A stretch of 64,000 bases of DNA from Ophioceras dolichostomum (lineage: Eukaryota > Ascomycota > Sordariomycetes > Magnaporthales > Ophioceraceae). The stretch is from NCBI GenBank assembly GCA_003049485.1, contig PYST01000097.1, forward strand, positions 353 to 64,352. Reading direction: 5' to 3'. The notes under the pieces are model-generated. The model was not told the DNA's origin. It did no database searches and saw only the letters and a program-made list of their open reading frames with translations. Positions within the stretch are counted from its first letter, which is position 1. Every line of letters begins with the position of its first letter. Of this stretch, positions 51,090 to 62,776 are shown in pieces. The translations under genes were made by a program, and so were the position numbers.

Positions 51090-54000
51090 GTCGGTCGGTC
51101 GACGGTCTCGGCGGGAGTCTGCTTGTGTATTGCTCGCCGTCGTCCGCAGGAGGCCGTTGTCTTGCTCTCGGGGAAATGATATAGCCGAAAGAAAGATATA
51201 AAGAAGGACAAAAAGGAAAGGAAAAAGAAAGGGCGCGAGAGAGGGACAGCAAAGAGAGTCAGTCACGGCCGCCGGAGGTTCTGCTCAACGACGAGCCGTG
51301 TTGACTGCCAGTGCGGCACGCGGGAATGTTGTATTTATTTTGGTGTGTCGTCGGCTTGGTTGTCCGCTGGTTTCCCTGAGAGCCTTATTATTTTTGGCCG
51401 GGGCTGACGCTGACAAGCCGGAAGGGGGGACAGAATCCCAGTGAATGGACGCGGGGGGGTGCAACCAAAGGCCAGAAAAAAAACTTTATTTCGCTCGTGG
51501 CGTTGATTTCGGAGCCTTCGATTGGCGAATTGGGTCTCCACTCGCTGCGATTTGGTGCTGAGATCCAGGGGCTGGGCTGGACTGGACCGACACAAACACG
51601 CCCCCTATTTCCAGTGTTATCCTGCGATACGTCGGTAGGGGTTGTGCAACCACCACAGGACTCAGATTCGGCTGCGCGTGTGACCTTCGTTTGTGGGTGA
51701 GGCAGCTGAGAAGTCCGTTGGATACGAAGTCAGGCAAACGCGTGAGAGAGAGGAAGGACCTTTTTGTTTTGGAGTAATCTTGTGAAAGACGGGCGGCAGC
51801 GGTGTGCCCAAACAAAAAAAAAAAAAAGTTCGGTCCGGAAAAGCAAAGTGATCGGCGAAAGCAATGCGCCCGCCGGTCACAAGCCAAGCGGATTCCGGTC
51901 CAGTCCAGGTCGTACGTAAGGGTAAGTGAGGGGAATTCTTAGAAAAACTACTATTTGGCGGACTGGTCCAGAATAGCAAGCGCATGCAACAAGCGCAGTG
52001 GTGGCAGAGGCGGACTCTGAAGGCGGTGTTTGGGCTGGCGGCGTGTGCGGCGTTGGCGTTGGTACCTGTTGTTGCTCCCGGCTATGCGATTGCTGTGGAT
52101 TTGTATTCCATCCAGCCCGTCTACAGGAACAACCTCAAAGAGGAAGCTGAGAGGAGAAGAATCTGCACTCCGCGTTTCGTCCTCTCGTTGGACGACGGGA
52201 AATCGTGGCAGGACAAACCGTCGTAGTAAGATCGAAACGACTCGATGTTGTCAGCAGGAAGGGAAAGCCGAATGAGACGGGATCCAATTGAGACGAGACC
52301 AATGACAAGTGACCGTCCAGTATTCTTGGGAGCTTGGGAAACTCCAAGCATCTGAATTGGTTCGGTTCGCCACCACTACGACCAGGTTTCCGTCGTGTGC
52401 ATGTGAAGAGTCATGTAGCAAGTCGCGCTATCAGCTTAAAAAGCAAGTCATCACCCGCATCTGCATGAGCGAGCGATGCCATGCAGGAGCTGGAAACCGA
52501 CGGCGAATTGCGGTGTGCGAGAAGAAAAACTCTTTGCAGCTGGAGCAAAAAGAAAGGGGGAAAATTCCGATAACAAACAGCAAAGAGCGAAAAAGATTAG
52601 GACTGGCAGGAAAGTAACAGAACCAAGCAAATGAATTAGAGAAGAATTGTAGAGAAAAAGACGGCAGCTCACCAGTCATCGGCATTGACGATGAAACGGG
52701 TCCGGCCAGGGCCGTCGTCGCTCGTCGCCAGCCAGGCCGGAAGGGACTCGAGGGGCTTTCAACGCGAGCGACCACCGACCGCCGCCCGGAAGAGGGCCTC
52801 CCTCGGGTCTCATCGCGAACAGGCCGCATCTCAAGAGTGCCACGGCCCAGTTGCTTTGGAAGCTCGTCAAATAAAGGGGCCAGTCTCAAGTCTCCAGGCA
52901 TGTCCATGACATTGCAGTCCCTCCATCATTCTCACAAATTATCGGCCTCCGGCCAGGACCCCACCCCCGATAAACCGTGGCCGCGCATGTGGGGGTCGGT
53001 GTCCGGTGGCCGGTCGGTCAGCATCTGGTCTTCGACGGCCCCTTGTATCATCGCCGACAAATTCTCCTACTGCTCTCTTTCTCCCCACCTTGTGCTTCCT
53101 ACGTTTCTCCATCGCAAGCCCATAGGAATAACTCGTAGCAAACAGGAAAGCTACCTACCTATCCACACGCGGAACGATCTTCAGCTCGCCGCCGCCGAAC
53201 AACTGGCAACCCTGGCAAGCGGCGTGCGGCCCATGCTGCAGCCACAATTGACAGTCACACACAATCACACTCACCCCCGCGCCGTTTCCTCGACAACGCC
53301 AATTTCGTCACTACACCATCTTTCAGCACATCATCAAATCCATCCAGCAAACCCAACGTTCATCCTTGCTTGCTTTTCGAGAAAACAATCTCATATCATT
53401 CACATTGCACGCGGCATGAATCTGGGCGTCTGCTGGCAATCTCCCCTCTTGTTTCAAAGCATTGATGAAGGCCGATTCAATTGAAACAATTTGATAAGCC
53501 CACCCCTCGTTCTCCTCGTCGCGTCGCCCCGTTATCGGTCCGTTCCCGGACAGCACTTCAGACTGGTACCGAGATGGATTGAAATCTCTCAACGGGACGC
53601 GCTTGTTTTTTCTTCCCAAGCGAACACTTCGCCACATTTCATCAAGGGGCTTGAGGAGAGCCGGGGCTTCTTTTTTACTCGGGAATTCAGCATGCTGTGA
53701 TGATGTGCGCGATGGGACGACCAAACCAACGCGCTTCGGATGATCCCCGCCGCCGACATTTTTGCCGTACGTATTTGAACCTCTTGGCGTATAATATGCG
53801 ATAGACGCCTCTAAGCCTCTCTGAAGATGAGCACACCGCCCACTGCTCATATTTCATATTTATGACATCACAGCAGCCATGCCCCTGCCCAACTACAGGG
53901 CCTCAGAACTCTCCGTCCCCGAGCCGGGCCGCCGGCCCCAAGCCGAGGCCGGGCGAGAGTGAGACGGGCTTTAGGCCTGAGGCCCGGTCTCGTGACACCA

Positions 54001-54584
54001 GCAACAGCATCAGCATCAGCCACTTTCCCGAAACTCTCTTGTGCAAAGGGCCAAGCGGAACCGAGTCTGAGAGATCTAAGGTCTGACCCGACCGTAGTAT
54101 CGCCTCCAGAGTCTATACATGGACAGGTTCGTATTAACCCACGTCTTCACCGCGGCCCATCAGTATCACGGCTACCACCTTGCATTCCGTGAGATGTCCC
54201 AAGGGCGAGCTATTATCCGAAGGCCATCAACCCTACTACGACGACCCCAAAAATCATCACCCGAATATCTGAACGAGTAGTATGGCCCGCTAGCCTAGTC
54301 CGGATGATTATTATCCGAAGCACCTACGAGTTAAAGAAATCGCTTGATTATTCTTTCTCTTCCCTCGAAACTCTACCTATTGCAGGATCAATCTTGGGGA
54401 GCAGAACACTCTGGAAATCTTACCAGATCGGGATGCCGAGCGACTGCCCTTACCAGCGGAGTATAGTAAGTCGTGTCCCTAGACCTCAATAGTTCGCGCG
54501 GCCAGAACGTGATGATAACAGCTACTACTCAGGCGGCAAGCAAGAGAGGCCTGCTATCTATGTCGTAGTAATTACGCCCTTGGT

Positions 54585-54642
54585 GGCTACCGGCCTGCTC
54601 GGACTCACCAATCTCGAGGTCCAGGGCATAGTGCCGGTAGCC
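54585..54642. repeat. Inverted repeat, 10-bp arms
   Basis: GGCTACCGGC at 54585-54594 is exactly reverse-complemented by GCCGGTAGCC at 54633-54642, with a 38-nt loop. It lies 32 nt from a second, tighter hairpin. Confidence 0.75.
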
Positions 54643-54674
54643 AGCATGAAGACTAAGTGGCCGCGGCCGTGACC

Positions 54675-54717
54675 GTGATCGTGGTGGCTGAGGGCATGGG
54701 GCTCAGTCCACGATCAC
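54675..54717. repeat. Strong hairpin, 10 + 5 bp stem
   Basis: GTGATCGTGG (54675-54684) pairs with CCACGATCAC (54708-54717). Inside it CTGAG pairs with CTCAG, separated by small bulges and a short loop. The whole is 43 nt long and could be a cruciform, a repeat-element end or an RNA hairpin. Confidence 0.75.
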
Positions 54718-55049
54718 TGAGACTCGCTTGCTCGCTCAGCTGGCCCCGGCCGTCTGGCCGCGCCCCTGCCCGGTTGGTCACGGGTCACATGGTCTCCTCT
54801 GGGTGGCCTGGCCTCCAACACTCGCCTTTTGTCCATTAAGGTTCATATAAATACTACACGAATACGCCGCCTCGTATGCTCCGCGGCTGCGGAATGGTCA
54901 CCAATTTTTTTTCACCTCAAGTACTGCTATGAACAACAACCATCGGATCACGGCCCGAGCCTAAGCCTTGAAGTATGGTAGAAAGAATCGCGATATCATT
55001 CTCACCGGACCGCTACCTAAATACAGATGCAAGTAGGGGCTAACTGCAG

Positions 55050-55950
55050 CTAACTGCTTAGGGAAAGCACAATTATCTTGAGTCGGCTCCTCTTCAGAAT
55101 AGTATCGTGCCTTTGCTGTTCACTTCGTTCACATGCCCTGTGGCCCTTAACTCGGAATACAACGCAAGTCTGTCTCGCATCATCATGAATTAGCGGCGGC
55201 TCATAGGTAGTACTACTAGATCGTAGGGAAATGAGAGAGGTATTGGTTAGACGGGGACGAAAGTATGAAGAAAAAAACCACTCACATAACGGCACTATAT
55301 GGATCGCGATCTTTTGAACGAGCCGAGTCGGCGATCTGGCCCACCTTGACGCTCTCGAGCTGGAGTAGCATGTGCTCAAGCGTCGTTTTCGCTTCTGGTC
55401 CCCCGAACTTGGGGATCAGGTGCGCCCTCTTGAAATCCTTCGGCGGCTTCTGGATGCGCGTCACCTCCATTGAAAGTACCACCTCGCCGTTGGTTGCAGG
55501 CCTAGTATTGTCTTGTGCCTGTCCTCCGAGCTCTTGTGCATGGTGGGCTTGGAGTGTGACGCACTTGTACTTGGCCCCTGATTTGTGGACGCTGACTATC
55601 CTCAACAGCGGCGACGAAGAAGTAGTTGTGCTAGTGGTAGTAGTACTTCCTACGCTCGTGGTGGGAAGAAGTATGTCGACGGTTTTGAGACGGTATTTGC
55701 GGAGCGAGTGCCTGTCGATCGCGCTCTTGGTCGAGCCCGCCGTGGAGAAGTCGAGCTGCAGCAACGGCTCCTCTGCTTCTGGGACTGGCGATGGTGGATC
55801 GCGAGCTTTGCGATTCGAGCTTTCTGCGACTAGAGCATCCGTTGCACAAGTGCTGTCTCCGGCCTGTTCGCCGTATCCGTCGTCGTATTCCGGCGCTACC
55901 GCGCCGTCCACGGGATGGGCAGCGTGCCCGCCTTTTGCCCACTTGAACAT
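55050..55950 (-). CDS. Unrecognised two-exon gene
   Basis: Exons on the reverse strand 55950-55286 and 55215-55050, joined over a 70-nt intron with a GTGAGT donor, an internal CTAAC branch-like site and a GATCTAG acceptor; phase 2; 276 aa. The start chosen is the ATG of MFKWAKGG; an in-frame ATG at 56061 would give 313 aa, but the extra residues look like translated leader. The protein begins with an acidic, Gly-rich stretch, then LDFSTAGSTKSAIDRHSLRKYRLKTVDILLP, a Thr/Ser run, SPLLRIVSVHKSGAKYKCVTL, and VLSMEVTRIQKPPKDFKRAHLIPKFGG. The C-terminus is basic (ILKRSRLKIIVLSL). I recognise no family and see no signal peptide or membrane helix. The strong splice signals argue for a real gene. Confidence 0.55.
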
Positions 55951-58790
55951 GACTGCGAGGTGGACTGCTGATCCAGGAGACGAATGTGGAAAAGTACCCC
56001 AGGACCAATATCCCAGGAGCTCTGCTCTTTTCTTTGACTGGGTTGCGTAACGTAAGAGCATAGCCCGGACACGGAGACTGGGTGTTCAACCGGTGAGTTG
56101 TCCTGGAGATGCTGGAAGCCCCTGAGGAAATTGGATAGAAACCCACAACGTGGGAAGGACGGTGCCGTCCTCCTTTTGGGGGCAGCGGGCGCGTTGGAGC
56201 CTAGCAGGAACCGAGCTAGGCCGTGACCACCGTGGATCGTGGTCGGAGAATTGGCCGTTAGTCGATCCTTCGCGGAAGAGCGGACGGACCGCCCACGGCC
56301 CACATCCGGGAAGAAGTTACCGGAATCGGGTCGCTGCCAGGGCACATGTCACGGGCATGTGTGTCCAAATCATAGCACAGCTTCTGAGAACACTGCCAGT
56401 TTGATGTTTTCAGATCGCGAATGGACGTGTGCATCCTTCTTCCCGCATTGTGTACTCATATTATTGGCGGCAGACTATGATACCACTGTGCCGCATCAAC
56501 ACCGGCCGGTTTAGGTGGCCGGAGTGCGAGACGTTGGCCGAGATCAGCCCTCTTTTTCGGAGCAAAAGTTTGGAAGCCACCAGACTCTGCCAAGGCGCCA
56601 AGGGGCTCGCCAACGGGCTGCATTGCTGAAGATGGCCAGGCCTACTCGTTTGCGCATCTAATAGATTCATCCTGCTCGTATTACCCGCGAACGAAACTGT
56701 TCAAAACACCTGAGTGTGTGAAGAACGCCATTATAACATTAGGTAGCCAAGATTGTCAAGGAGAAGGCGTTGGGTTCAGTGTCAGCCGGATGGGCGGAAC
56801 TATGTCCGTAGTATCCGTTTGTTACTGAAGCGAAATCTGAGAATGGGAGTCATTGACCCGGATGAGAGTGAGCCCCGCAGAGAAAATATAGTTGTCGCCG
56901 TCCCACTCGGGAGAAAACGCGACGAAGAGGAGCTATCCACTTCGTAAGTGGCCTACCCCCCGTGGCGACCACTCCCTCCATACAGCATACCAGCCTGGAC
57001 GAGTCTTCCCGACCTACCTGACATGGCAAAATGGAGCTCGCCGGTGGGATGTGTCCCGGGCCTCCGAAACACCGAAACGTGGGATGCCGAGTGAGTGGGC
57101 GTCCTCCTATCCCTCCGAGTGCGCCTCGCCTCGACGGCATGCTCAGTAAAAAGTCGAACTGCTTGCTTTTCTTTTTGCCCTGCCAAGCTTCGCCAGAGCC
57201 TCCCCTTAAAAATAGGGACTACAACGACTGAAGGACGGGACTCTATTCGGTCAGTCGTTGTAGTCGAAGAACAGACAAGCGTAAATCCTTAATTGCTTTC
57301 AAACCTGCAGCATCTAATTTATTTCTTGAAAGCCAAGACAATAAGGAGGAGCCTCCTTTCTCCCACTCTCAGCAGACATCAAACTCCTCCATTAGTCCAT
57401 GTGGACGCCGACTCGCACCTCCTGTTGTCCAAGTCGGACGTCCGCGAACAGGCGAAGGGAGGGAAAGAAAATGTGTCACACTTGTTGGATCGCATTGTGT
57501 GGGCATACGTACGCCTGTGTTTCCATTTCGTATCCACCTCCCCGAGTTTGTGCCCGTTTTGGCTCAGGGTGGACGTCTTTTGACACTGAAAGGAGTCCGC
57601 TCCTGTGTTTTACGTTGCTGCGTGGGATGAGGAAGGTTCGCAACTTCGCATTCTGTTGGCAAGACTCCTATTACGCAGACGGCGAGGGCGAATTCCGCGC
57701 GGTGAGAAAGCTGTCTGGCGGGTGTTTTTGGGGGGCTGCTTGTGGCTGAAGTTGACTGGATGATGTTGGTGAGACTCGATCGCTCTCAAAACCGGCAGCT
57801 TCTGCCGGATTTTCGCGGAAAAGAAAGAAAAAATCTCCGATGCTGCCTGCTATGAACAGGGAGGCACCCTCGCCAGCACATCAGGCGATCTCCTGTCGAT
57901 CCGAAACGATTCACGTCCAGGGCGATGCTCTCTCTTGCCGAAATTGGGATTACAGTGCGTTGACAGATGAGTTGACAGCGCCTGGTCGCTGCTGGGAGAG
58001 AAAGAGATCGGCTCACGGCGTCCGCCCACATCGGGAGTTCGGGACCCACCACCATTTATCCCTGTCAGAAACACCCATCGATCTCAGAAGTGGATCGACT
58101 GAGGCTCTTCAGTCTTCAGCGAGGTCGCCGACCCGCAACGGAGACGTCTTGGCAGCAATGGCTTCATTCGTGCCTCGTGGATATGGGGCTCAGAGAGAAA
58201 GGGAGTCTTGGCTCTGCATGTCGTAGCGGAAGATAACTTGCGAATACGGCTTGGGCTGTGGGCGTGGCGGACACTTTTGAGACAGAAGAGAGCGGGAGAA
58301 GTCGTCATAATTTGTTTCTTGAGGTCTTGGGTGGAGGATTGGCGACTTGGGAGGACCCCTGATTTGATGGGGGCGACCTCGTGGTCGGTGATGATGATTC
58401 GGGAGATTTGTGGGCATGGTTGGCTTGAGGGGATCATTTTGGAAGCATCAAAGCATGAGTGATGCCGCCAAGAGAGTTTGGTGAGAGACAATAGGTATTG
58501 ATGGACAATATGTATACTCCGCCCGCCGCCCCCGTAAGGTCTCACCGTTCTCGATCTTACGACTGATCCCTTTGACTGTCTTTTTTGTTTGCCCGTCAGT
58601 TCGGTTCCAGTTCAGCTCGATACGCCTCCGAGTGAGCGACTGCCGTGGACCAGCATTAATCTTTCTCTTCGTCTTCTTCTTCCTTTCATTACCGCCTCCC
58701 ATTTAGTAGTACGATTCTTTTTATTTTCTCCCTTTGTCCGTCGGCCGGTCGATACGGAAAACAACAACACGCCTATAAACAAACAAGAAA
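55951..58790. other. Intergenic stretch, no gene recognised
   Basis: Short ORFs only, including overlapping frames at 55896-56345 and 58084-58545 without domains. The last ~150 nt form the leader of the cupredoxin gene (T/C-rich followed by A/C-rich sequence up to the ATG). Confidence 0.45.
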
Positions 58791-59834
58791 ATGAAGTTCA
58801 GCCACACCGCCCTCTTCGCGGCCGTCGCTACTGCCCTGCCCCAGCAGCAGCACTGGACTCGAAGCAACAACAATGCGCCACCACAGCAGAGGCGGGTCGA
58901 GAAGCGGGATGAACTGGAGCATCAACATCAACACCAGATATCACAGTTCCGCATCCGAACCGATCGGCCGATTCAGAGGCGCCAGAACCAGCTCATCCCC
59001 GTGGTGGTGGGCGGCACGCAGGACACATTCGTTCCCAACATGGTCATCGCCGCCGTTGGCGACGTGATTCAGTTCCAGTTCTCGAACGGCAACCACACCG
59101 TGACCCAGTCGGCCGAGAACTCGGCCTGCCAGCCGCTGCAGGCCACGGTCGCCACCGCCGTGCACTCGGGCCACATCCCTTTCCAGAACGGCCAGACCGT
59201 GGTCGGGACGTTCAACATGCCCGTCACCAGCACGGACCCCATGTTCCTCTACTGCGCGACAGGGCCTCACTGCATCGAGGGGCAGGTCATGGTTGTCAAC
59301 CCGTAAGCACATCTATATCTATTCCTTCCACCTTAAGTACCACTCATCGCCAGGACCACCTACCCTATAGTACCCAGGCCCACCCACGTTATCCCCAACC
59401 AATCCATCATCCCAGTGTGCCACATTTATAGCCTCTAAACCACTGACCCCAAAGAAACCAACAGCGTAAGCGCCCAGCAGGTAGTGCAGTACGCCAAGAT
59501 CTCGGGCCTGGCCGCCGCGAACGTGGACGGCATGAACGTGGTGGGCGGCACGGTGGGCAGCATCCCGCTGGCAGCCGCGGCATTCGTGCCCGCGGCGGCG
59601 GAGCAGGGCGGGGGACCAGGCGGAGCACCAGGAGGTGGGGCGCCGGCCACCGAGCAGCCCGCGACCAGCAGTACAACGTCCGTGCCGGCGGCCACGTCGG
59701 CAGTGGCGGGAACCACGACCGCACAGCAGGGGGGCGCTACGTCGGCGGCTGCCGGGGCGACTACCGCCGAGGGGGCCGCTGCCAGCACCACCATCGAGGG
59801 CAAGACGGCCGTGACGCTGCCTCTGCTCGGTTGA
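58791..59834 (+). CDS. Secreted cupredoxin (plastocyanin-like) protein with Thr/Ala-rich tail
   Basis: Two exons, 58791-59302 and 59465-59834; 162-nt intron, GTAAGC donor and AACAG acceptor, phase 2; 293 aa. A signal peptide (about 1-16) is followed by a Gln/His/Arg-rich segment with a dibasic KR site. The cupredoxin fold lies near 66-172: VPNMVIAAVGDVIQFQF, NHTVTQS, then FLYCATGPHCIEGQVMVV. Candidate type-1 copper ligands are His102, Cys155, His160 and Met167, all present. The C-terminal ~100 residues are Ala/Thr/Gly/Pro-rich, typical of wall- or GPI-linked fungal proteins, though the last residues (GKTAVTLPLLG) form only a weak GPI-like end. Fungal members of this group are extracellular Ser-rich proteins of unknown role, probably copper-binding at the cell surface. 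Confidence 0.88.
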
Positions 59835-60812
59835 TGTGGATGGGGAGTAGGAGGGTGGTGGTCAACGTGAAGATATAAAGTATTTATGATCAGATGCTGC
59901 CTGCTGGCCGGCTGGATGCTGATGTGCAGGTGGCTAGCGAGGGGGCGGAGGGGAGGAGAAGATGACTAGATATCATACCCGGAATGGGTAGTAACGGTAG
60001 TAACCTCCCGCCGCTATTGGGCAGATTCTGACATTTCACTTGCATCTACACTAACGGCGTCACTCACTCGTGTCAGGAGGTAAGCCAAGGGCAGGCAGCG
60101 CGGACTAAGAAGTGCGGCTCTTTTCTGCTTGCGGGTGTGATACGGCTGCATATCTGGCCTGTCGTTGGCAGATGTGATATGTTGAAGGTGAAACGTCATG
60201 GTCGTGGCCGGCTATGGCTCATCTTGGGGGCGGACGGCTCTCAGACTTCTGGTGGCCAATCAGCTTACACGCTTGCCTTCTGTCTTCGCCCCCCCAACGT
60301 TCAGAATGGAAGAAGTTGGAAATTTGGCCAGAATTCCAGGTCTTTGCCCGTCCAAATGGTCTGGTCTCTCAAATTGGACTGTGTGGCCTCGCGTACCCAG
60401 ACTGAGACCCATAATTGCTTCTCATCGAAACTTTGGTGGTACTGGGTTGAGGTTTGACCCCCTGAGCACTCCATCTCAGCTAGGTGGGTGAGTCGTCTCC
60501 GCTAGGGGTGACGCTGCCGCCGCCTGTGATGGTCGGCCTGCTTGAGGGTCGGAAGTTTCAAAGCCATCCGGCGGCGGTGTGGCCGAGGAGACGGACGGAG
60601 GGGTCATGGGCACAGGGCAGGGAGCAATGAGTGCTCTCCGCTGAAGGGTTGAAATACACCGCCGAGCCCCTCCGAAGGATCGGGATATTGCAACTAAACG
60701 GTCACAGGATCTCCCTTCTCTCACCAAAGCATCACATTTCCCCGTCTTCTTTCAGGTCTCACGTGGTCTTAATCTCATTCGACTACCGTCGCTGCCAGCA
60801 GTGACCAGCACT
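59835..60812. other. Intergenic stretch, no gene recognised
   Basis: Contains the 3' end of the cupredoxin gene and the upstream region of the following small gene. Only short ORFs in several frames. Confidence 0.5.
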
Positions 60813-61477
60813 ATGTCGCGCCCTCGTAAGCCGAAACGCAAGCTCCCCAAGAGCTGGCAGAACGGCAGGCCTGCGAAGCGCCTCAAAGGCGATGGACACC
60901 CCAACCTCGGTGGACACTGCCGAGTCGAGCTTGCGCTCGAAGTGGAGCCCGGCGTCGAGATGGCGTTGAAGGGCTGCGGTCTCCGTGTCGACGAGATTGA
61001 TCGACTCGTGCAAAGGTTCGAGGCAATGGCAAGGGATCAGGTGACTCACCCAAACTCTCCTTCCGCCTCTTCCTCTTATCTATTTATCTGTCTTGGTCAT
61101 AGTATTCGCTGACGATGATGAGCTATGAGAAGAAATCTCATCCGGTGGGCGCGGCCGACGCCGCAACAGTCGGCCGTAACAGCGGTGGCGACATTATTCC
61201 GCCTGCTGGAAATGACAAGAAGCAGGTCTCAAGTCTCAGGAGTGGCAAACTTGGTGGCAAGGTACGGTCAGATATCTCATCGAAGATTGAGGTGGCGTCT
61301 GGATTAAGCACTGAGCTGTCCTTGAAACCTCCTTCTAGCCAGTCCGGTTCTGAGAGGGCCTGCTGGCTGCCCACTGCTCGCCACGCCCGGCACGACAAGG
61401 CTGTGGTAGAATCTGGAATGGACAAATCGGCGGCCACGAGGATCCCGGGTCCGGCGCTGAGAAAGGACGTTAAGTGA
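60813..61477 (+). CDS. Unrecognised basic small protein
   Basis: Two exons, 60813-61040 and 61103-61477; the 62-nt intron (GTGACT donor, CATAG acceptor) keeps phase 0 and joins two otherwise separate frames; 200 aa. The N-terminus is very basic (MSRPRKPKRKLPKSW...KRLKG), resembling a nuclear localisation signal. A short helical segment follows (CGLRVDEIDRLVQRFEAMARD). The second exon is Ser/Gly/Lys-rich and probably disordered. No domain is recognised. Without splicing, exon 1 would end shortly after the donor as a ~100-residue protein. It is the first of three closely spaced same-strand unknown genes. Confidence 0.45.
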
Positions 61478-61867
61478 TGAGCATTCTGGCCGGCTCTTGT
61501 GAACAACAGCAAGGCGAGGTGGCGGGAGGGAAGTGAGGGGTTAATGCTGTAGCGGACTCGGACGGTCAACCGGAGTCAAGATTGGTCTCTTTTTAAGTTT
61601 TCAGACGGGAAGCCTTTATGTGATTTTGCTTTGTATAAAGTCTATGGGATGTGGAAAGTTTGGTAAAACTTAAGCGTCAGAGTTTCTTGGGCGTCATTCA
61701 TAACCAAACCGTACTGGCTCAGGGAGAAGATCTTGAATTGAGATACAAATAGGCCGGTGACTTTCGCAAAGAAAAGTCCTGTTTGCTGCCTTTCACCTGA
61801 TTCACATCTCTTCTTTCCGGATACTCCGCTACTCCCGCCTCACTGTTTGCCAACTAACAACAATACA
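61478..61867. other. Spacer and leader of the next unknown gene
   Basis: About 390 nt, more AT-rich than the flanking genes. The 3' part carries the leader, ending in an A/C-rich AACAATACA just before the ATG at 61868. The same frame is open further upstream but begins at a non-ATG codon. Confidence 0.5.
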
Positions 61868-62776
61868 ATGCCCCACACTATCATGCCTTCTGATGCGCAA
61901 GCGCCCAACGCGGCAGCATCCGGCAGGTGGTATCACACTTTGGCCATCAAGTTCGCGGGTGACGACCACGTGGAGCCCCTCGACGAGATATTCCCCGCCA
62001 GGTCGAACTTCTACCTAGTCCTACCGCACGATGACTGGGGCCCCCTCCCGGAACCAAGCGAAGAGCCAGAACTAGCAGAATTTTTGAAGAATTCTGCCGG
62101 AGTCGAGGATAAATACGAGGACAAATGGGACAACATGGGTATCAGAGTTCTGGCGAAATGGTCTCCCCCCTATATCAACAGGCTACCTTTGCTCTTCAAG
62201 GCTAGGATAGACCCTGCCGCCGGCTGGTTGTACGTCGCGTTCGACACGTCCCTCCTCCGGGAACCGGTGGTTGATTTCATGGATCCGAGCGGTCGTCTGC
62301 TTAAGGAAGCCGCCCACTTGCCAAGCTTCATTAGGTACGCCTGGTCTCTCGCGACGGCCGTCCAGCGCCGCGAAATTGCGAGGTGGGGGTACGGTCCCGC
62401 TTGTATTGTTGATGCCGAAGGAGAAGGAGGGGGAGAAGAAGGAGAAGAAGACGGGTTTGTGCAACCAGTCGTACCTCCACCTCCTCTGCAGCGGGTGGCT
62501 TATCGATTCACTATATATGATGTTGATCGGGAGCCTATTGAGGCCGTCTTGGGGCTTCTCGGGTTTGACCCGGCAACGTCGTGCGTGGCGAGCAGCCTTA
62601 AAGGTGTCGCCGAGCCGGGTCAAGACTCTTACTACGAGATGTGTGCCATTGGGAGCGCCGTGCTCGAAGCCCTGGCGAAGAGCCCAGGACGCCTCGGGCA
62701 GTGCGCCAGGATACGGCGGATCGAATGGACTTGCACGGATTGGGATGCTCTCATTGTCTTTCACATCGAGCATTGA
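61868..62776 (+). CDS. Unrecognised protein, possibly truncated by in-frame TGA
   Basis: A single frame of 302 aa from the ATG at 61868. I recognise no family. The sequence looks globular: WYHTLAIKFAGDDHVEPLDEI, NFYLVLPHDDWGPLPEP, RVLAKWSPPYINRLPLLFKA, GWLYVAFDTSLLREPVVDFM, LPSFIRYAWSLATAVQRREI and, near the end, RRIEWTCTDWDALIVFHIEH. An acidic Gly/Glu loop lies near 180-198. There is no signal peptide or membrane helix. The stop is TGA at 62774-62776, but the same frame continues with coding-like sequence for 62 more residues. The annotated end may therefore be a premature stop, a readthrough site, or a missed very short intron. Confidence 0.6.
   Translation: MPHTIMPSDAQAPNAAASGRWYHTLAIKFAGDDHVEPLDEIFPARSNFYLVLPHDDWGPLPEPSEEPELAEFLKNSAGVEDKYEDKWDNMGIRVLAKWSPPYINRLPLLFKARIDPAAGWLYVAFDTSLLREPVVDFMDPSGRLLKEAAHLPSFIRYAWSLATAVQRREIARWGYGPACIVDAEGEGGGEEGEEDGFVQPVVPPPPLQRVAYRFTIYDVDREPIEAVLGLLGFDPATSCVASSLKGVAEPGQDSYYEMCAIGSAVLEALAKSPGRLGQCARIRRIEWTCTDWDALIVFHIEH

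Larger units (their letters stand above)
51090..55049. other. Gene-poor 4 kb region
   Basis: The first few hundred bases are the promoter and leader of the F-box/WD40 gene. ORFs at 51984-52226 (+, 80 codons) and 53323-53850 (-, 175 codons) start with ATG but show no family resemblance. GC-rich inverted repeats lie at 53898-53985, 54585-54642 and 54675-54717. No tRNA or transposase was seen. Confidence 0.45.

Noticed and set aside
51984..52226. 80-codon ATG ORF with a hydrophobic stretch after a basic N-terminus
   Set aside because: A short signal-like sequence alone is weak evidence; no family resemblance and an overlapping alternative frame of equal length.
53323..53850. 175-codon minus-strand ATG ORF
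   Set aside because: No recognisable motif and no clear splice partners; kept out for lack of support, although a lineage-specific gene is possible.
55951..56061. Extended N-terminus of the 55050-55950 gene
   Set aside because: In frame, but its composition does not fit the rest; retained only as an alternative start.
58084..58545. 153-codon minus-strand ORF
   Set aside because: No domain and several overlapping frames of similar size.
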